This document shows positions 7,932 to 15,663 of a stretch of 57,400 bases of DNA, in pieces. Position 1 is the stretch's first letter, and each line of letters begins with the position of its first letter. The position numbers and the translations under genes were made by a program. The stretch comes from Rhizobacter sp. Lineage in GTDB: Bacteria; Pseudomonadota; Gammaproteobacteria; Burkholderiales; Burkholderiaceae_C. The stretch spans positions 56,147 through 113,546 of the forward strand of contig JAGNWJ010000001.1 of NCBI GenBank assembly GCA_017986065.1, read 5' to 3'. The notes beneath the pieces were generated by a model. It made no database searches, was not told where the DNA came from, and was given only the letters and a program-made list of their open reading frames with translations.

Positions 7932-8222
7932 ATGATCGTGCGCATCGAGATCGACTCGCCGCAGGGCCACTCGTTCGACTACCGGGTCACCTATGAAGGT
8001 GAAGCGCTGTTTGCCGATGCCGAACTCGCGTCGCTGACCGACGCGCTGGTGGCGGCGGTCGAGGGGCTGGCACCGGAGGTGGTGGGCGCCGAGGTCTGGT
8101 ACCTCGGCGTCGTGTCCGGGACCTACCCGCTGCACGTCATCGCGCGCAACCATGAGCAGATCGCCGCGCATGCGTCCAACACGACGGAGGCGATCAGGGA
8201 AGCGATGCCCGAGTTCGAGTGA
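7932..8222 (+). CDS. Small conserved hypothetical protein (96 residues)
   Basis: A 96-residue acidic protein with strand-helix alternation and no signal peptide. An AGGAG ribosome-binding site precedes the ATG. I do not recognise the family. It is the last plus-strand gene of the riboswitch operon, 86 bases after the previous gene and beyond a 14-bp palindrome, so it could be expressed separately. Its 3' end overlaps by 29 bases the end of the convergent GGDEF gene. Confidence 0.7.
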   Translation: MIVRIEIDSPQGHSFDYRVTYEGEALFADAELASLTDALVAAVEGLAPEVVGAEVWYLGVVSGTYPLHVIARNHEQIAAHASNTTEAIREAMPEFE

Positions 8223-9372
8223 TGCCGGTAATCACCCGGCGCCCCGGCGCGTTGCGGGCATCGACCTGGGGTGGGCCGCCACCCACCACCAGTGCGGGGG
8301 CCTTGCAGACCCGACTGCACCCTTGCCGCTTGGCTTCCCGCAGCGCTGCGTCGGCACGCACGACAGCACCGGCGATCGCCTCATCGACGCCGAGTTCGGC
8401 CACCCCGATCGACACCGTGAGCGGCACGCTGCGGCCGTCTGCCAGCGTGTGGGCAGGCTGCGCGATGGCGTCCAGCAACTTGTAGGCGACCAGCGTCGCC
8501 GAGGCCAGGTCGGTGCGTGGCAGACACACCAGGAACTGCGCACCCTCCCAGCGGAATACATCGTCTCCCTTGCGCAAGCCGCGCCGCAACCGGTCGGCGA
8601 GGCTGCACAGCAGGGTATCGCCGCAGGCCGGGCCGTATTCGTCATTGATGCGACTGAACTGATCGATGTCGATCAGGAGCGCCGCGGCCTTTGGATCGAG
8701 CGGGTCGGTGCGCAGGATCGGCCGGGCAACGGCATCGATCGCATGGCGGCTGAACAACCCGGTCAGTGCATCCGAATGCGCCAGCTCGCGTGGGCGAGCG
8801 CGTTCGGCCGACCGGGACAGCACCGCGCTGAACATGTGCGCCAGAGACTCGAACAGGCCGATGCCGACCTGCTCGAAGTAGTCGGGTTGGTCGGCGTAGA
8901 GCGCCAGCAATCCGCGGTCTTCATTGACGGTGGAGGCGAGAGGCAAGGCGAGCGACGAGCGGATGCCATGGGTGGCCGCCGCCTCGCGCCAGGGACCGTA
9001 GAGCGACATCCGGGAGACGTTGAATGGTTCGGCCTTCCTGCCGACCAGAGACCGGAATGCCGAGCCGATTTCGGTGAAGAAGCTGCGGTCGATCGACAGC
9101 TTGCGCGCGTAGTCCGCCGCCGGCCCGACAACGACCTGCGGCACGATGCGAGGCGTGTCCAGGGGGCCGAACCAGGTCCAGGCGAGCCGCACATGCGGAG
9201 TCGCCAGGGTCAGGGCCTCGCAGACGCTGTGGACGATGTCCCGGTCGTCGCGACTTTCGAGGATCCGGGATGCACTTCGCACCAGCGCCTCGGCAACGCG
9301 CGACTTCTCCGCGCCGAGATCGAATCCGGTGCCAGCGACCCGCTTGCGTCCCAGGGGCAGGTTCAACCTCAT
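8194..9372 (-). CDS. GAF-GGDEF protein with a degenerate active site
   Basis: A 392-residue protein from the chosen ATG. The N-terminal half (about 20-185) looks like a GAF sensor. The C-terminal half is a GGDEF domain: HSDALTGLFSRHAID opens it, and ALLIDIDQFSRINDEYG carries the metal and nucleotide site. The signature itself reads FRWEGAQF instead of GGDEF/GGEEF, so diguanylate cyclase activity is unlikely; it may bind GTP as a sensor. The reading frame stays open upstream to 9780, so the start is not certain; the upstream part looks like non-coding arginine/proline-rich translation. Confidence 0.78.
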   Translation of the reverse strand: MRLNLPLGRKRVAGTGFDLGAEKSRVAEALVRSASRILESRDDRDIVHSVCEALTLATPHVRLAWTWFGPLDTPRIVPQVVVGPAADYARKLSIDRSFFTEIGSAFRSLVGRKAEPFNVSRMSLYGPWREAAATHGIRSSLALPLASTVNEDRGLLALYADQPDYFEQVGIGLFESLAHMFSAVLSRSAERARPRELAHSDALTGLFSRHAIDAVARPILRTDPLDPKAAALLIDIDQFSRINDEYGPACGDTLLCSLADRLRRGLRKGDDVFRWEGAQFLVCLPRTDLASATLVAYKLLDAIAQPAHTLADGRSVPLTVSIGVAELGVDEAIAGAVVRADAALREAKRQGCSRVCKAPALVVGGGPPQVDARNAPGRRVITGITRTRASLP

Positions 9373-9521
9373 CTGACGGCATTCATCGTGGAGGGGGTGG
9401 GGCAATTGACAGAGCAGGCCATGTGGGAAGGTACGGGCTGAGAACAGAGGACATGCGGGCCAACCCGGGTTATCGGCAGCCCGGGGTCCGGCCTCAAGCC
9501 CGTCCCTGCGAAACTCCGGCG

Positions 9522-10133
9522 ATGCTTCACGTTCACCCCCTCTCTCGAATCGCGCGCCCGCTGGCGATGACGCTCCTGGCCGTGCTGTGGTGGCTGCCTC
9601 CCGTGTCCGCTGCGGAGGTCGCACCGGGCTCCGGCGAGCTGACCCTCTATGGCGTGCGGCTGAAGGATGCATCGGTGGCTGCGTTCGTTTCTGCAGCCAC
9701 GGCGGCCGGCGCACGGCAACTCGAACGGCGCCCCGAAGGCCCCGTGGCCTTCGACACCCGGGATGCCGGTGTGCCCGCACTGCAGCGCCTGACCTTGATC
9801 GCCGATCAGGGTGGCCTCGTCAGCGCGCAGTTCATCATCAAGTCCTACGGGCAGGAGAACGAGGCCCTGCGGCAGTTGCTGGTGCAGAAGTACGGGCTGC
9901 CGACCACGGCCGACGGTGCCCGGCGCCCCTTCCCGAGCTTTGCCGGCAGATTCGCGCCACGCGGCACCTACGACTGGGATTTCGCCGGAGGCATGAAGCT
10001 CATCTACCGGCAACCTGCCATCGGAGATGCAACGCTGTCCTATACCGATGTCGAAAAGGCGCGGCGCCTGGGGTCACCTGCGGCGTCTGGCGCCGAGCCC
10101 CGCGCCAAGGGAGATCTCGCAGACCGGTTCTGA
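9522..10133 (+). CDS. Secreted hypothetical protein (203 residues)
   Basis: A 203-residue protein with a clear signal peptide: basic start, hydrophobic PLAMTLLAVLWWLPP, and a likely cut after PVSAAEV (near residue 30). The mature part is small and compact, with SAQFIIKSYGQENEALRQLLVQKYG suggesting a helix that recurs in periplasmic proteins of unknown function. I do not recognise the family. It lies between the two GGDEF genes and shares the direction of the second, 29 bases downstream, so they may be co-transcribed. Confidence 0.72.
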   Translation: MLHVHPLSRIARPLAMTLLAVLWWLPPVSAAEVAPGSGELTLYGVRLKDASVAAFVSAATAAGARQLERRPEGPVAFDTRDAGVPALQRLTLIADQGGLVSAQFIIKSYGQENEALRQLLVQKYGLPTTADGARRPFPSFAGRFAPRGTYDWDFAGGMKLIYRQPAIGDATLSYTDVEKARRLGSPAASGAEPRAKGDLADRF

Positions 10134-10162
10134 AACGGCAGCGGCAGTTGTAGAGTCGGCTC

Positions 10163-10723
10163 ATGATGAACGGATCAACGCTGTTCCTCGACACGCTCAC
10201 CGGCCTGCCGAATCGAGCCTGCTTCCTCGACCGGCTGAGCGAAGCAGCCGACGAAGCCCGCACTCACAAGCGCGCGCTGGCACTGCTGCTGATCGACCTC
10301 GACAACCTGTTCCTCATCAACCTGGAAGCGGGCCGCCACGGTGGCGACCAGGCGCTGGTTGCCCTGGCCCAGACGCTGAGGCGTTCAGCCCGTGCGCACG
10401 ATTTCGTGACTCGCCTCGGCGGCGATCAGTTCGCGATGCTGCTGCCCGGCACGTCGCTGGCCACGGCCGCGCAACTCGCGTCGGCCATACGCGGCCTGGT
10501 CGGACGCGTGCACGAGATCCATCCCGGATTCGGCGTGATCGATGTCTGCATCGGGGTGTCGGCGCGACCCAGCGGCGACGACTGGCGGGCGCAGGATCTG
10601 CTGGATCTCGCCGACCTTCGGCTCACGTCGGCCAAGCGCTCGCGTCACCGGCCAGGCACGCCGCAGCATGTCTGGGCGGGACCTCCCGATCCGGGCGACG
10701 ATGACGACGCGAACGAAGGATGA
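10163..10723 (+). CDS. Stand-alone GGDEF-domain protein (probable diguanylate cyclase)
   Basis: A 186-residue protein that is little more than a GGDEF domain. It begins with LDTLTGLPNRACFLDRL, then LLLIDLDNLFLINLEAG, then the signature LGGDQF (Gln in place of the first Glu). GGDQF retains the two glycines and the Asp but lacks the general acidic residue, so cyclase activity may be weak. No sensor domain is present. The tail is rich in Asp (GDDDDANEG). It is next to a second, more degenerate GGDEF gene on the other strand. Confidence 0.8.
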   Translation: MMNGSTLFLDTLTGLPNRACFLDRLSEAADEARTHKRALALLLIDLDNLFLINLEAGRHGGDQALVALAQTLRRSARAHDFVTRLGGDQFAMLLPGTSLATAAQLASAIRGLVGRVHEIHPGFGVIDVCIGVSARPSGDDWRAQDLLDLADLRLTSAKRSRHRPGTPQHVWAGPPDPGDDDDANEG

Positions 10724-10746
10724 TGCGGCCGACGCGCCACGGAATC

Positions 10747-11028
10747 TCAGGTCTCGAACGTCAGTTGCCAGCGTGCGATGGCAGCCTCGCACATTTCGCT
10801 GGCTCGCACCAGATCCGCCAGGAACAGATGCGCCGCGCGGTCGATGCACTGGTGCAGGACCGGCGATTCGGCGTACTCGAGCCCCTCGGCATCGATGGCC
10901 AGTGATGGCAGCGCAGTGCGATTGAGCAGCAGCGACTGGATGTGCCGGCACACGACGTACTCGAAGACAAAGGAGCGATCGATGTCGATCTTCGCAGCGA
11001 CGGCGAAAACGATGTTCTCGAGTTTCAT
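10747..11028 (-). CDS. Small hypothetical protein (93 residues)
   Basis: A 93-residue protein, mostly alpha-helical, starting at an ATG preceded by AGGGAGCC. It contains two Cys (near VVCRH and SEMCEA) and no signal peptide. I do not recognise it. It converges on the GGDEF gene, and the 234 bases upstream of it are shared with the divergent cytochrome gene. Confidence 0.6.
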   Translation of the reverse strand: MKLENIVFAVAAKIDIDRSFVFEYVVCRHIQSLLLNRTALPSLAIDAEGLEYAESPVLHQCIDRAAHLFLADLVRASEMCEAAIARWQLTFET

Positions 11029-11262
11029 GAAGGCTCCCTGCGAATGTGACCGTCTCGGTGATGACCGGTGACACTTGTCGCCGGTCTGAGATGGATATCG
11101 GCCGATGCGCCGCACTCGTGAGGCAATTACGCACATCGAGTCGCTCTTGGGGGGCGTGCTGGTACCGAATCGTCACCCGTCGTCAACGGCGACCGGGCGC
11201 CAGCGTTTCTTCCTTGCAGGGCTTAACCCTGCCCCCGTTGCTTCTTGTTGAAGAGGACTGTG
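11029..11262. other. Divergent intergenic region with an inverted repeat
   Basis: This 234-base gap separates the divergent small gene and the cytochrome gene and must hold both promoters. The one clear structure is GCAGGG-CTTAA-CCCTGC at 11216-11232, 30 bases before the cytochrome ATG; it could be an operator or a leader hairpin. I see no convincing -35/-10 pair. Confidence 0.4.
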
Positions 11263-11685
11263 ATGAAAAAGACCCTCGGCGCGATGCTTTCCTTCCTGAT
11301 GGCGCTCAGTGTTGGCAGCGCTGTGGCGCAGACCACGCCGGAGACCGCAGCCTCGGCACCTGCCACTGCGCTGTACACCGTGGTCGACGGCTACAAGGTC
11401 GATGCACAGACGATGAAGGGATTTCGCACCTGGCGCTCGGCCGCCTGCGACCGATGCCATGGAGCCAACCAGGAAGGCATGGTCGGCCCTTCGCTGATCG
11501 AGAGCTTCAAGACCCTGACCAAGGAACAGGTCGTGACGACCGTGACCAACGGGCGGCTCGAGAAAGGCATGCCGAGCTTCAGCGCGAGCCCCGTCGTGAT
11601 GGAGAACATCGACCACCTGTACGCGTACCTGAAGGGTCGCTCCGACGGCGCGATCACCCGCGCCAAGGTCGAAGAGCTCAAGTGA
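11263..11685 (+). CDS. Small periplasmic c-type cytochrome (XoxG/MoxG-like)
   Basis: A 140-residue protein with a Sec signal peptide (KKTLGAML...VGSAVAQ) and one haem c site, ACDRCHG, near mature residue 45. GMPSF probably supplies the distal Met. The stretch GFRTWRSAACDRCHG, the VGPSL segment and the late LYAYLKGRSDG resemble cytochromes that accept electrons from PQQ alcohol dehydrogenases, including the lanthanide XoxF type. No such dehydrogenase gene is in the window, so the partner is inferred from the C1 context. I start at MKK, which follows GAGGACTGTG; an in-frame ATG lies 6 codons earlier. Confidence 0.83.
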   Translation: MKKTLGAMLSFLMALSVGSAVAQTTPETAASAPATALYTVVDGYKVDAQTMKGFRTWRSAACDRCHGANQEGMVGPSLIESFKTLTKEQVVTTVTNGRLEKGMPSFSASPVVMENIDHLYAYLKGRSDGAITRAKVEELK

Positions 11686-11894
11686 GCCGGCGGCTGCGCG
11701 GCCGCACGGCTTATATGTTCATAAAAACCTTTAATACCGCCCCTCGCGCAAGCACAAGTTGTTGATTTATATGGATTTCATCCGATAAGTCGACGTGTTT
11801 TGATCGCGAGATTCGTTTTTATATGCACGAACAAACCTAAATATATGGGGGTAATCCCGGTACAGTCCGGACATCGCAATCGAGGGTAAACACC
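11686..11894. other. AT-rich intergenic stretch
   Basis: This 209-base gap is strikingly AT-rich for the window (runs such as TTATATGTTCATAAAAACC and AAACCTAAATATATGGGGG). It probably holds the promoter of the small secreted gene downstream and may bind the H-NS-type protein encoded elsewhere in the window. No gene is seen. Confidence 0.5.
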
Positions 11895-12239
11895 ATGACT
11901 CACCAACGCCTTGTCGCACTGTCCCTGTTGACCTTGACGCTCGCAACCGGAGCCGGCGCGCAGACCCTGACGCTCGGAGCCGGCCCTTATCCGACGATGG
12001 TTCGGGATGTCGGCCCCGTCGTGACCCAGTCGTACCTGATCCGGCACCCGGCCTCACCGTCGGTCCGCGCAGGGCACGCCAACTTCGAACATCCGGCGTT
12101 CTCTGCACGTGCCGAGCGCGGGGTGGACGCCAACACCTTCATCGTCGGACACCCGGCCGTGCCGAGTTCGCCTCTGGGAACCGGAGCCACTGCGCCCGAG
12201 GTCGTGCCAGTCGCGTCGCTGCCTATCGTGGTTCGCTGA
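11895..12239 (+). CDS. Small secreted protein of unknown function
   Basis: A 114-residue protein with a clean signal peptide (MTHQRLVALSLLTLTLATGAG, cut near GAGAQT). The mature part has no Cys and no known domain; it has two similar phrases, IRHPASPS and VGHPAVPS, about 55 residues apart, suggesting a degenerate internal repeat. It follows the AT-rich gap and is followed by a candidate terminator. Function unknown. Confidence 0.6.
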   Translation: MTHQRLVALSLLTLTLATGAGAQTLTLGAGPYPTMVRDVGPVVTQSYLIRHPASPSVRAGHANFEHPAFSARAERGVDANTFIVGHPAVPSSPLGTGATAPEVVPVASLPIVVR

Positions 12240-12245
12240 GGACCC

Positions 12246-12273
12246 CGGGCCCCGCGAATCCGGAGGGGGCCCG
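12246..12273. terminator. Candidate intrinsic terminator
   Basis: CGGGCCCC at 12246-12253 pairs perfectly with GGGGCCCG at 12266-12273 and is followed on the plus strand by TCTTC. It lies just after a plus-strand stop and before the end of a convergent gene, where a terminator is expected. The T tract is short, so efficiency is uncertain. Confidence 0.5.
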
Positions 12274-12296
12274 TCTTCGGCCTGTCAGGTGGCTGA

Positions 12297-12974
12297 TCAG
12301 AGGATGGGCCAGCCTGCTTCGATGGCCACCGCCCGCAAACGGGCATCCGGGGTGACTGCCACCGGATCAGTCACCGCCTGCAGCAGCGGCAGATCGGTGG
12401 CCGAGTCCGAATAGAACCAGGATCGCTCGAATGAACGCAAGTCTGGATGCCAGCCTGCAGCGCCGGACCCGGCGGTCAGCCATTGCTCGACTCGCGTGAC
12501 CTTGTGCTGCTGGAAGCACGGCAATCCGCTGATCTCACCGGTCAGCCGTCCGTCGTGAGCCAGGCCGACGATCACCGGTTCGGTCGCCACGACATGCGGT
12601 AACCCGAAGAGTCGGCCGAGCGGCTCCGCAATGAAGCGGGTCGTCGCGGTCACCAAGGCACACAGGTGGCCGGCATCTCGATGCGACTGCACCAGAGCCA
12701 GCATCGGAGCCGGCACGCGCGCGGCGAGGTGCGCCTCGAACTCATCTCCCCACTGGCGGATCTGCGCCATCGGATACCGTGCAAGCGGCGAGACATTGGC
12801 ACGGTGCATGTCGTGGATGTCGAGCGTTCCGGCCACGTACTGATGACAGTAGCCGAGGTAAGTGTCTGCAGCCGTCGATGGCAGCACGCCCTTGGCAATC
12901 AGGAATTGAGTCCAGGCCATGCCGCTGTCGAACGGGATCAGCGTGTGGTCGAGGTCGAACAGCGCCAGATTCAT
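12297..12974 (-). CDS. HAD-IB family phosphatase
   Basis: A 225-residue HAD phosphatase with motif I LFDLDHTLI (DxDxT), motif II VTATT, and motif III Lys plus SDSATDLPLL. The cap is of the IB type seen in phosphoserine phosphatases. Its ATG overlaps the end of the fused pabB-pabC gene (ATGA), so it is translated with it. A dephosphorylation step in pterin or pABA metabolism is possible (inference); a general phosphomonoesterase is the alternative. Confidence 0.82.
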   Translation of the reverse strand: MNLALFDLDHTLIPFDSGMAWTQFLIAKGVLPSTAADTYLGYCHQYVAGTLDIHDMHRANVSPLARYPMAQIRQWGDEFEAHLAARVPAPMLALVQSHRDAGHLCALVTATTRFIAEPLGRLFGLPHVVATEPVIVGLAHDGRLTGEISGLPCFQQHKVTRVEQWLTAGSGAAGWHPDLRSFERSWFYSDSATDLPLLQAVTDPVAVTPDARLRAVAIEAGWPIL

Positions 12975-14944
12975 GCAGCGGCAGACGTGTCCGGCGTGGC
13001 CATCACGCGGGCCGGCAACACCCCGCGCAGCGCGTTGCACACCATCACCGCTTCGGCGCGGTCAAGATCGTCGCGTGTGAGACTGCGCTCGACCGCCCGC
13101 CAGGCGGGATCTTCGAGCACGAGGCCCCGCATCACGCCCGGCAGCGCCCCGTCAGCAACCGGCGGGGTGCACCAGCGGCCAGCCAGCTTCAGGAACACCG
13201 ATGTGCGTCCCCCCTCGACGAGCCGTCCGTCCTCGGTGAAGAACAAGCTGTCGAAGGCGCCGGCCCGCTCGGCGGCGCGAACGCCTTCGTCGTAATGCTG
13301 CCGCAGCGTGGTCTTGTGGCAGGACAGCGGATGCGAGTTCGGCAGCCGATGATCCGCCACCAGCAGCGTCACCCCATCCGCCGCGGGAGGCAGATCGGTC
13401 AGCACGGCGTGGGTCAGCTGCAGGCGACCATCGTGCGCCAGCGACAGGCGCAGTCGATGGCGCACCGCGTCGTCTGCGCGGAGCTCACCCACCGTTGAAT
13501 CGACCAGTCGGCGTGCCTCGGCAGGATCGAACACGAATCCGAGCGCGCGTGCGCTGCGGCCGAGTCGCGCGAGATGTCGGTCGAGGTGGCGGACCCCAGT
13601 TTCCGCAGTCGCCAGCATCGTCTCGAACAAGTCGAACCCCGGCGGCAGCCCGGTCAGGAAGCGTGCCTTCAACCGACACTCGTCGAACTCGTCTTCGGCT
13701 CGGCTGTCGAGCACGATGCCGGCGCCGATGCCCAGACGGGCGGGGCGCAGGCCGGCCACGTCGGCGCCGAGCGTGATCGTGCGTATGGTCACCGAAAGGC
13801 AGAAGTCCCCCAGCCGCGCATCGCCGCGCGGCGCGTCGACCCAGCCGATCGCGCCGCAGTACAGGCCCCGCGGAGTCGTCTCCAGCTCGGCGATCAGCTC
13901 CATCGTGTGATGCTTCGGTGCGCCGGTGATCGACCCACAAGGGAACACCGCACGCAGCAACTCAGGGAAACCCACGTCAGGCCGCACTCGGGCCTGCACG
14001 GTCGAAGTCATCTGGAACACCGTCGAGTAGGGCTCGATCGCGAACAGATCGGGAACCTTCACGGAACCGATCTGCGCGACGCGTCCGATGTCGTTGCGCA
14101 GCAGGTCGACGATCATCAGGTTCTCGGCGCGGTTCTTGACGTCGAGAGACAGGTGGCGCGCGGTTTCACTGTCGGCCTCGGGTGCACGTATACGAGAGGC
14201 GGTGCCCTTCATCGGACGCGCTGTCAGCAGGCCAGCCTCGTTGCGCAGGAACAGTTCGGGCGAGCACGACAGCACATGGGTCGTTGCGTCGTCGTGCGCG
14301 TCGGATGCCGGCAGTTCGATGTAGGCGCCGAACGCCACGGGCTGACGCGCGCGCAGCCGACGGTACAACCCGACCGGCGAGCCGTAGGCCTGACCGTGCA
14401 GGCGATAGGTGTAGTTGACCTGGTAGGTCTCACCGGCCTGGATGGCCTCGTGGATGCGATCGATCGCGCGCGTGAAGGCCGGCCGGTCGACGCTCGCCTC
14501 GAGGTGCATGACACCGGCGGCGCCGGGCACGACCGTGTCAACGTCACCGGCGGCCTCGAGACGCTCCAGCCATTCGTCCGCTTCGGCGCGCGACAGGAGC
14601 GCCAGGTCGGCGAACATCAGCACCCGCAGCGCAGACCGGTCGCCGGGCACCAGCGTGCGATGTCCGGCCTTCAGCAACTTGACGCCCCATTCGTAGTCGC
14701 CCAGCACCAGGGCATGCAGTCCGCTTCGCAGGTCGGCCTCGACTTGCGCCCATGTAGCGTCGAGCGCGGCCGGATCGATGCAGCGATGCTCGCGCACGAA
14801 AGCGGTGTACAGCCGACTGGTCGGCCGCTCGGGCGTCGCGTCGCGGTCGTCGAGGAGCGCGCAGCAGCGATCCATCACACCAGCAGCGTTTGACGTCGTG
14901 AAGGCTTCGTCGCGAGCGGGCCGAGGTGGCCGCAGTTGGCACAT
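12971..14944 (-). CDS. pabBC: Fused aminodeoxychorismate synthase component I / 4-amino-4-deoxychorismate lyase
   Basis: A 657-residue fusion. The first about 450 residues are PabB: chorismate-binding domain with ARPMKGTASR and FPCGSITGAPK...MELIAELE. The last about 200 are PabC, a PLP fold type IV lyase, with the PLP-binding Lys in CHKTTLRQHY. Together they make 4-aminobenzoate, needed here for both folate and the H4MPT arene (MptG uses it). The upstream start is unclear: ATG at 14944 has no obvious ribosome-binding site, and a second ATG at 14875 begins directly at the homologous MDRCCALLDD. A separate PabA amidotransferase is not in the window. Confidence 0.87.
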   Translation of the reverse strand: MCQLRPPRPARDEAFTTSNAAGVMDRCCALLDDRDATPERPTSRLYTAFVREHRCIDPAALDATWAQVEADLRSGLHALVLGDYEWGVKLLKAGHRTLVPGDRSALRVLMFADLALLSRAEADEWLERLEAAGDVDTVVPGAAGVMHLEASVDRPAFTRAIDRIHEAIQAGETYQVNYTYRLHGQAYGSPVGLYRRLRARQPVAFGAYIELPASDAHDDATTHVLSCSPELFLRNEAGLLTARPMKGTASRIRAPEADSETARHLSLDVKNRAENLMIVDLLRNDIGRVAQIGSVKVPDLFAIEPYSTVFQMTSTVQARVRPDVGFPELLRAVFPCGSITGAPKHHTMELIAELETTPRGLYCGAIGWVDAPRGDARLGDFCLSVTIRTITLGADVAGLRPARLGIGAGIVLDSRAEDEFDECRLKARFLTGLPPGFDLFETMLATAETGVRHLDRHLARLGRSARALGFVFDPAEARRLVDSTVGELRADDAVRHRLRLSLAHDGRLQLTHAVLTDLPPAADGVTLLVADHRLPNSHPLSCHKTTLRQHYDEGVRAAERAGAFDSLFFTEDGRLVEGGRTSVFLKLAGRWCTPPVADGALPGVMRGLVLEDPAWRAVERSLTRDDLDRAEAVMVCNALRGVLPARVMATPDTSAAA

Positions 14945-15025
14945 CCGGGCGTGGAGCCGTACCCCGGTACGGGGAGCACCGCAAACGCCAGATCGACGAC
15001 CCGCGCAGCAGATAGATTCACGACG

Positions 15026-15559
15026 TCAACTCCAGTCGTCCATGTCGTGCTTGATCTTGTGGCGATTGGCGATCAGCTCATCGACCGACGGCTCGTTGTT
15101 CAAGGCCCGCTTGATGGCCAGCATCGTCGCCTCGTGGTTGGTGCGGTACATGTCCCTGCGATCGAGGTTCGGATCCTTCGCGCAGCGCGGGTCGATCCAC
15201 ACCAGGCTGATGATGCACAGTTCGTTGGCGATGTCCTTCGGGATCGTGCCGTCGATCAGGCAATCGACCACCGCATCGGCTGTCGCGCTCTGCACGACAC
15301 CGCCGAACAGGTCGATGTTGGCGCTGTCCTTCAACGTGACCTTGGGCACGACGATGGTCGCCGGGCGCACGAGCTGGTTGCAGGCGCGGATCGCGAACAT
15401 CGCGGTGTGCCCCTTGCTCTGCGCCATCATGTTCGCGAAGGCCTGCCCGACCGGGCCGGAGGTAGAGCCGATCAGGATCTCGGGCATCGCGTCGGTGAAC
15501 TGGCCGTCCTTGGCCAGCACCGTGGCCTCACCTGCGTGAAAGATGTAGTTCTTGCTCAT
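15026..15559 (-). CDS. fae2: Formaldehyde-activating enzyme homologue lacking the catalytic His (Fae2-like)
   Basis: A 177-residue protein of the Fae fold. It shares the GE start, the IG-GPVGQAF loop, and long middle stretches with the canonical fae at 30372-30881 but is clearly diverged. The essential His of Fae (AHID) is replaced: the aligned segment is TDAMPEILIG, about three residues longer, with no His. Such homologues occur in many methylotrophs and probably do not condense formaldehyde with H4MPT; a binding or sensing role has been suggested for them. It lies downstream of fhcC on the same strand, beyond a strong hairpin. Confidence 0.85.
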   Translation of the reverse strand: MSKNYIFHAGEATVLAKDGQFTDAMPEILIGSTSGPVGQAFANMMAQSKGHTAMFAIRACNQLVRPATIVVPKVTLKDSANIDLFGGVVQSATADAVVDCLIDGTIPKDIANELCIISLVWIDPRCAKDPNLDRRDMYRTNHEATMLAIKRALNNEPSVDELIANRHKIKHDMDDWS

Positions 15560-15597
15560 GGCTGTCGAATCCGAAAGTTGATCTGAAACTGTGACCG

Positions 15598-15627
15598 CCT
15601 CGTACCCCGATGAACGCCGGGGCGAGG
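15598..15627. terminator. Strong hairpin between fhcC and fae2
   Basis: CCTCG-ta-CCCCG at 15598-15609 pairs with CGGGG-CGAGG at 15618-15627, ten GC-rich pairs with an 8-base loop. On the minus strand it lies downstream of fhcC and upstream of fae2. It lacks a T tract, so it may attenuate or stabilise the fhc transcript rather than fully terminate. Confidence 0.4.
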
Positions 15628-15663
15628 TGGCGCGATGCGAAGCGTACCCGCCTGCCCGGGGGC

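Noticed and set aside
13574..14893. 439-codon plus-strand open frame opposite pabBC
   Set aside because: Antisense shadow of a gene with clear PabB/PabC motifs.
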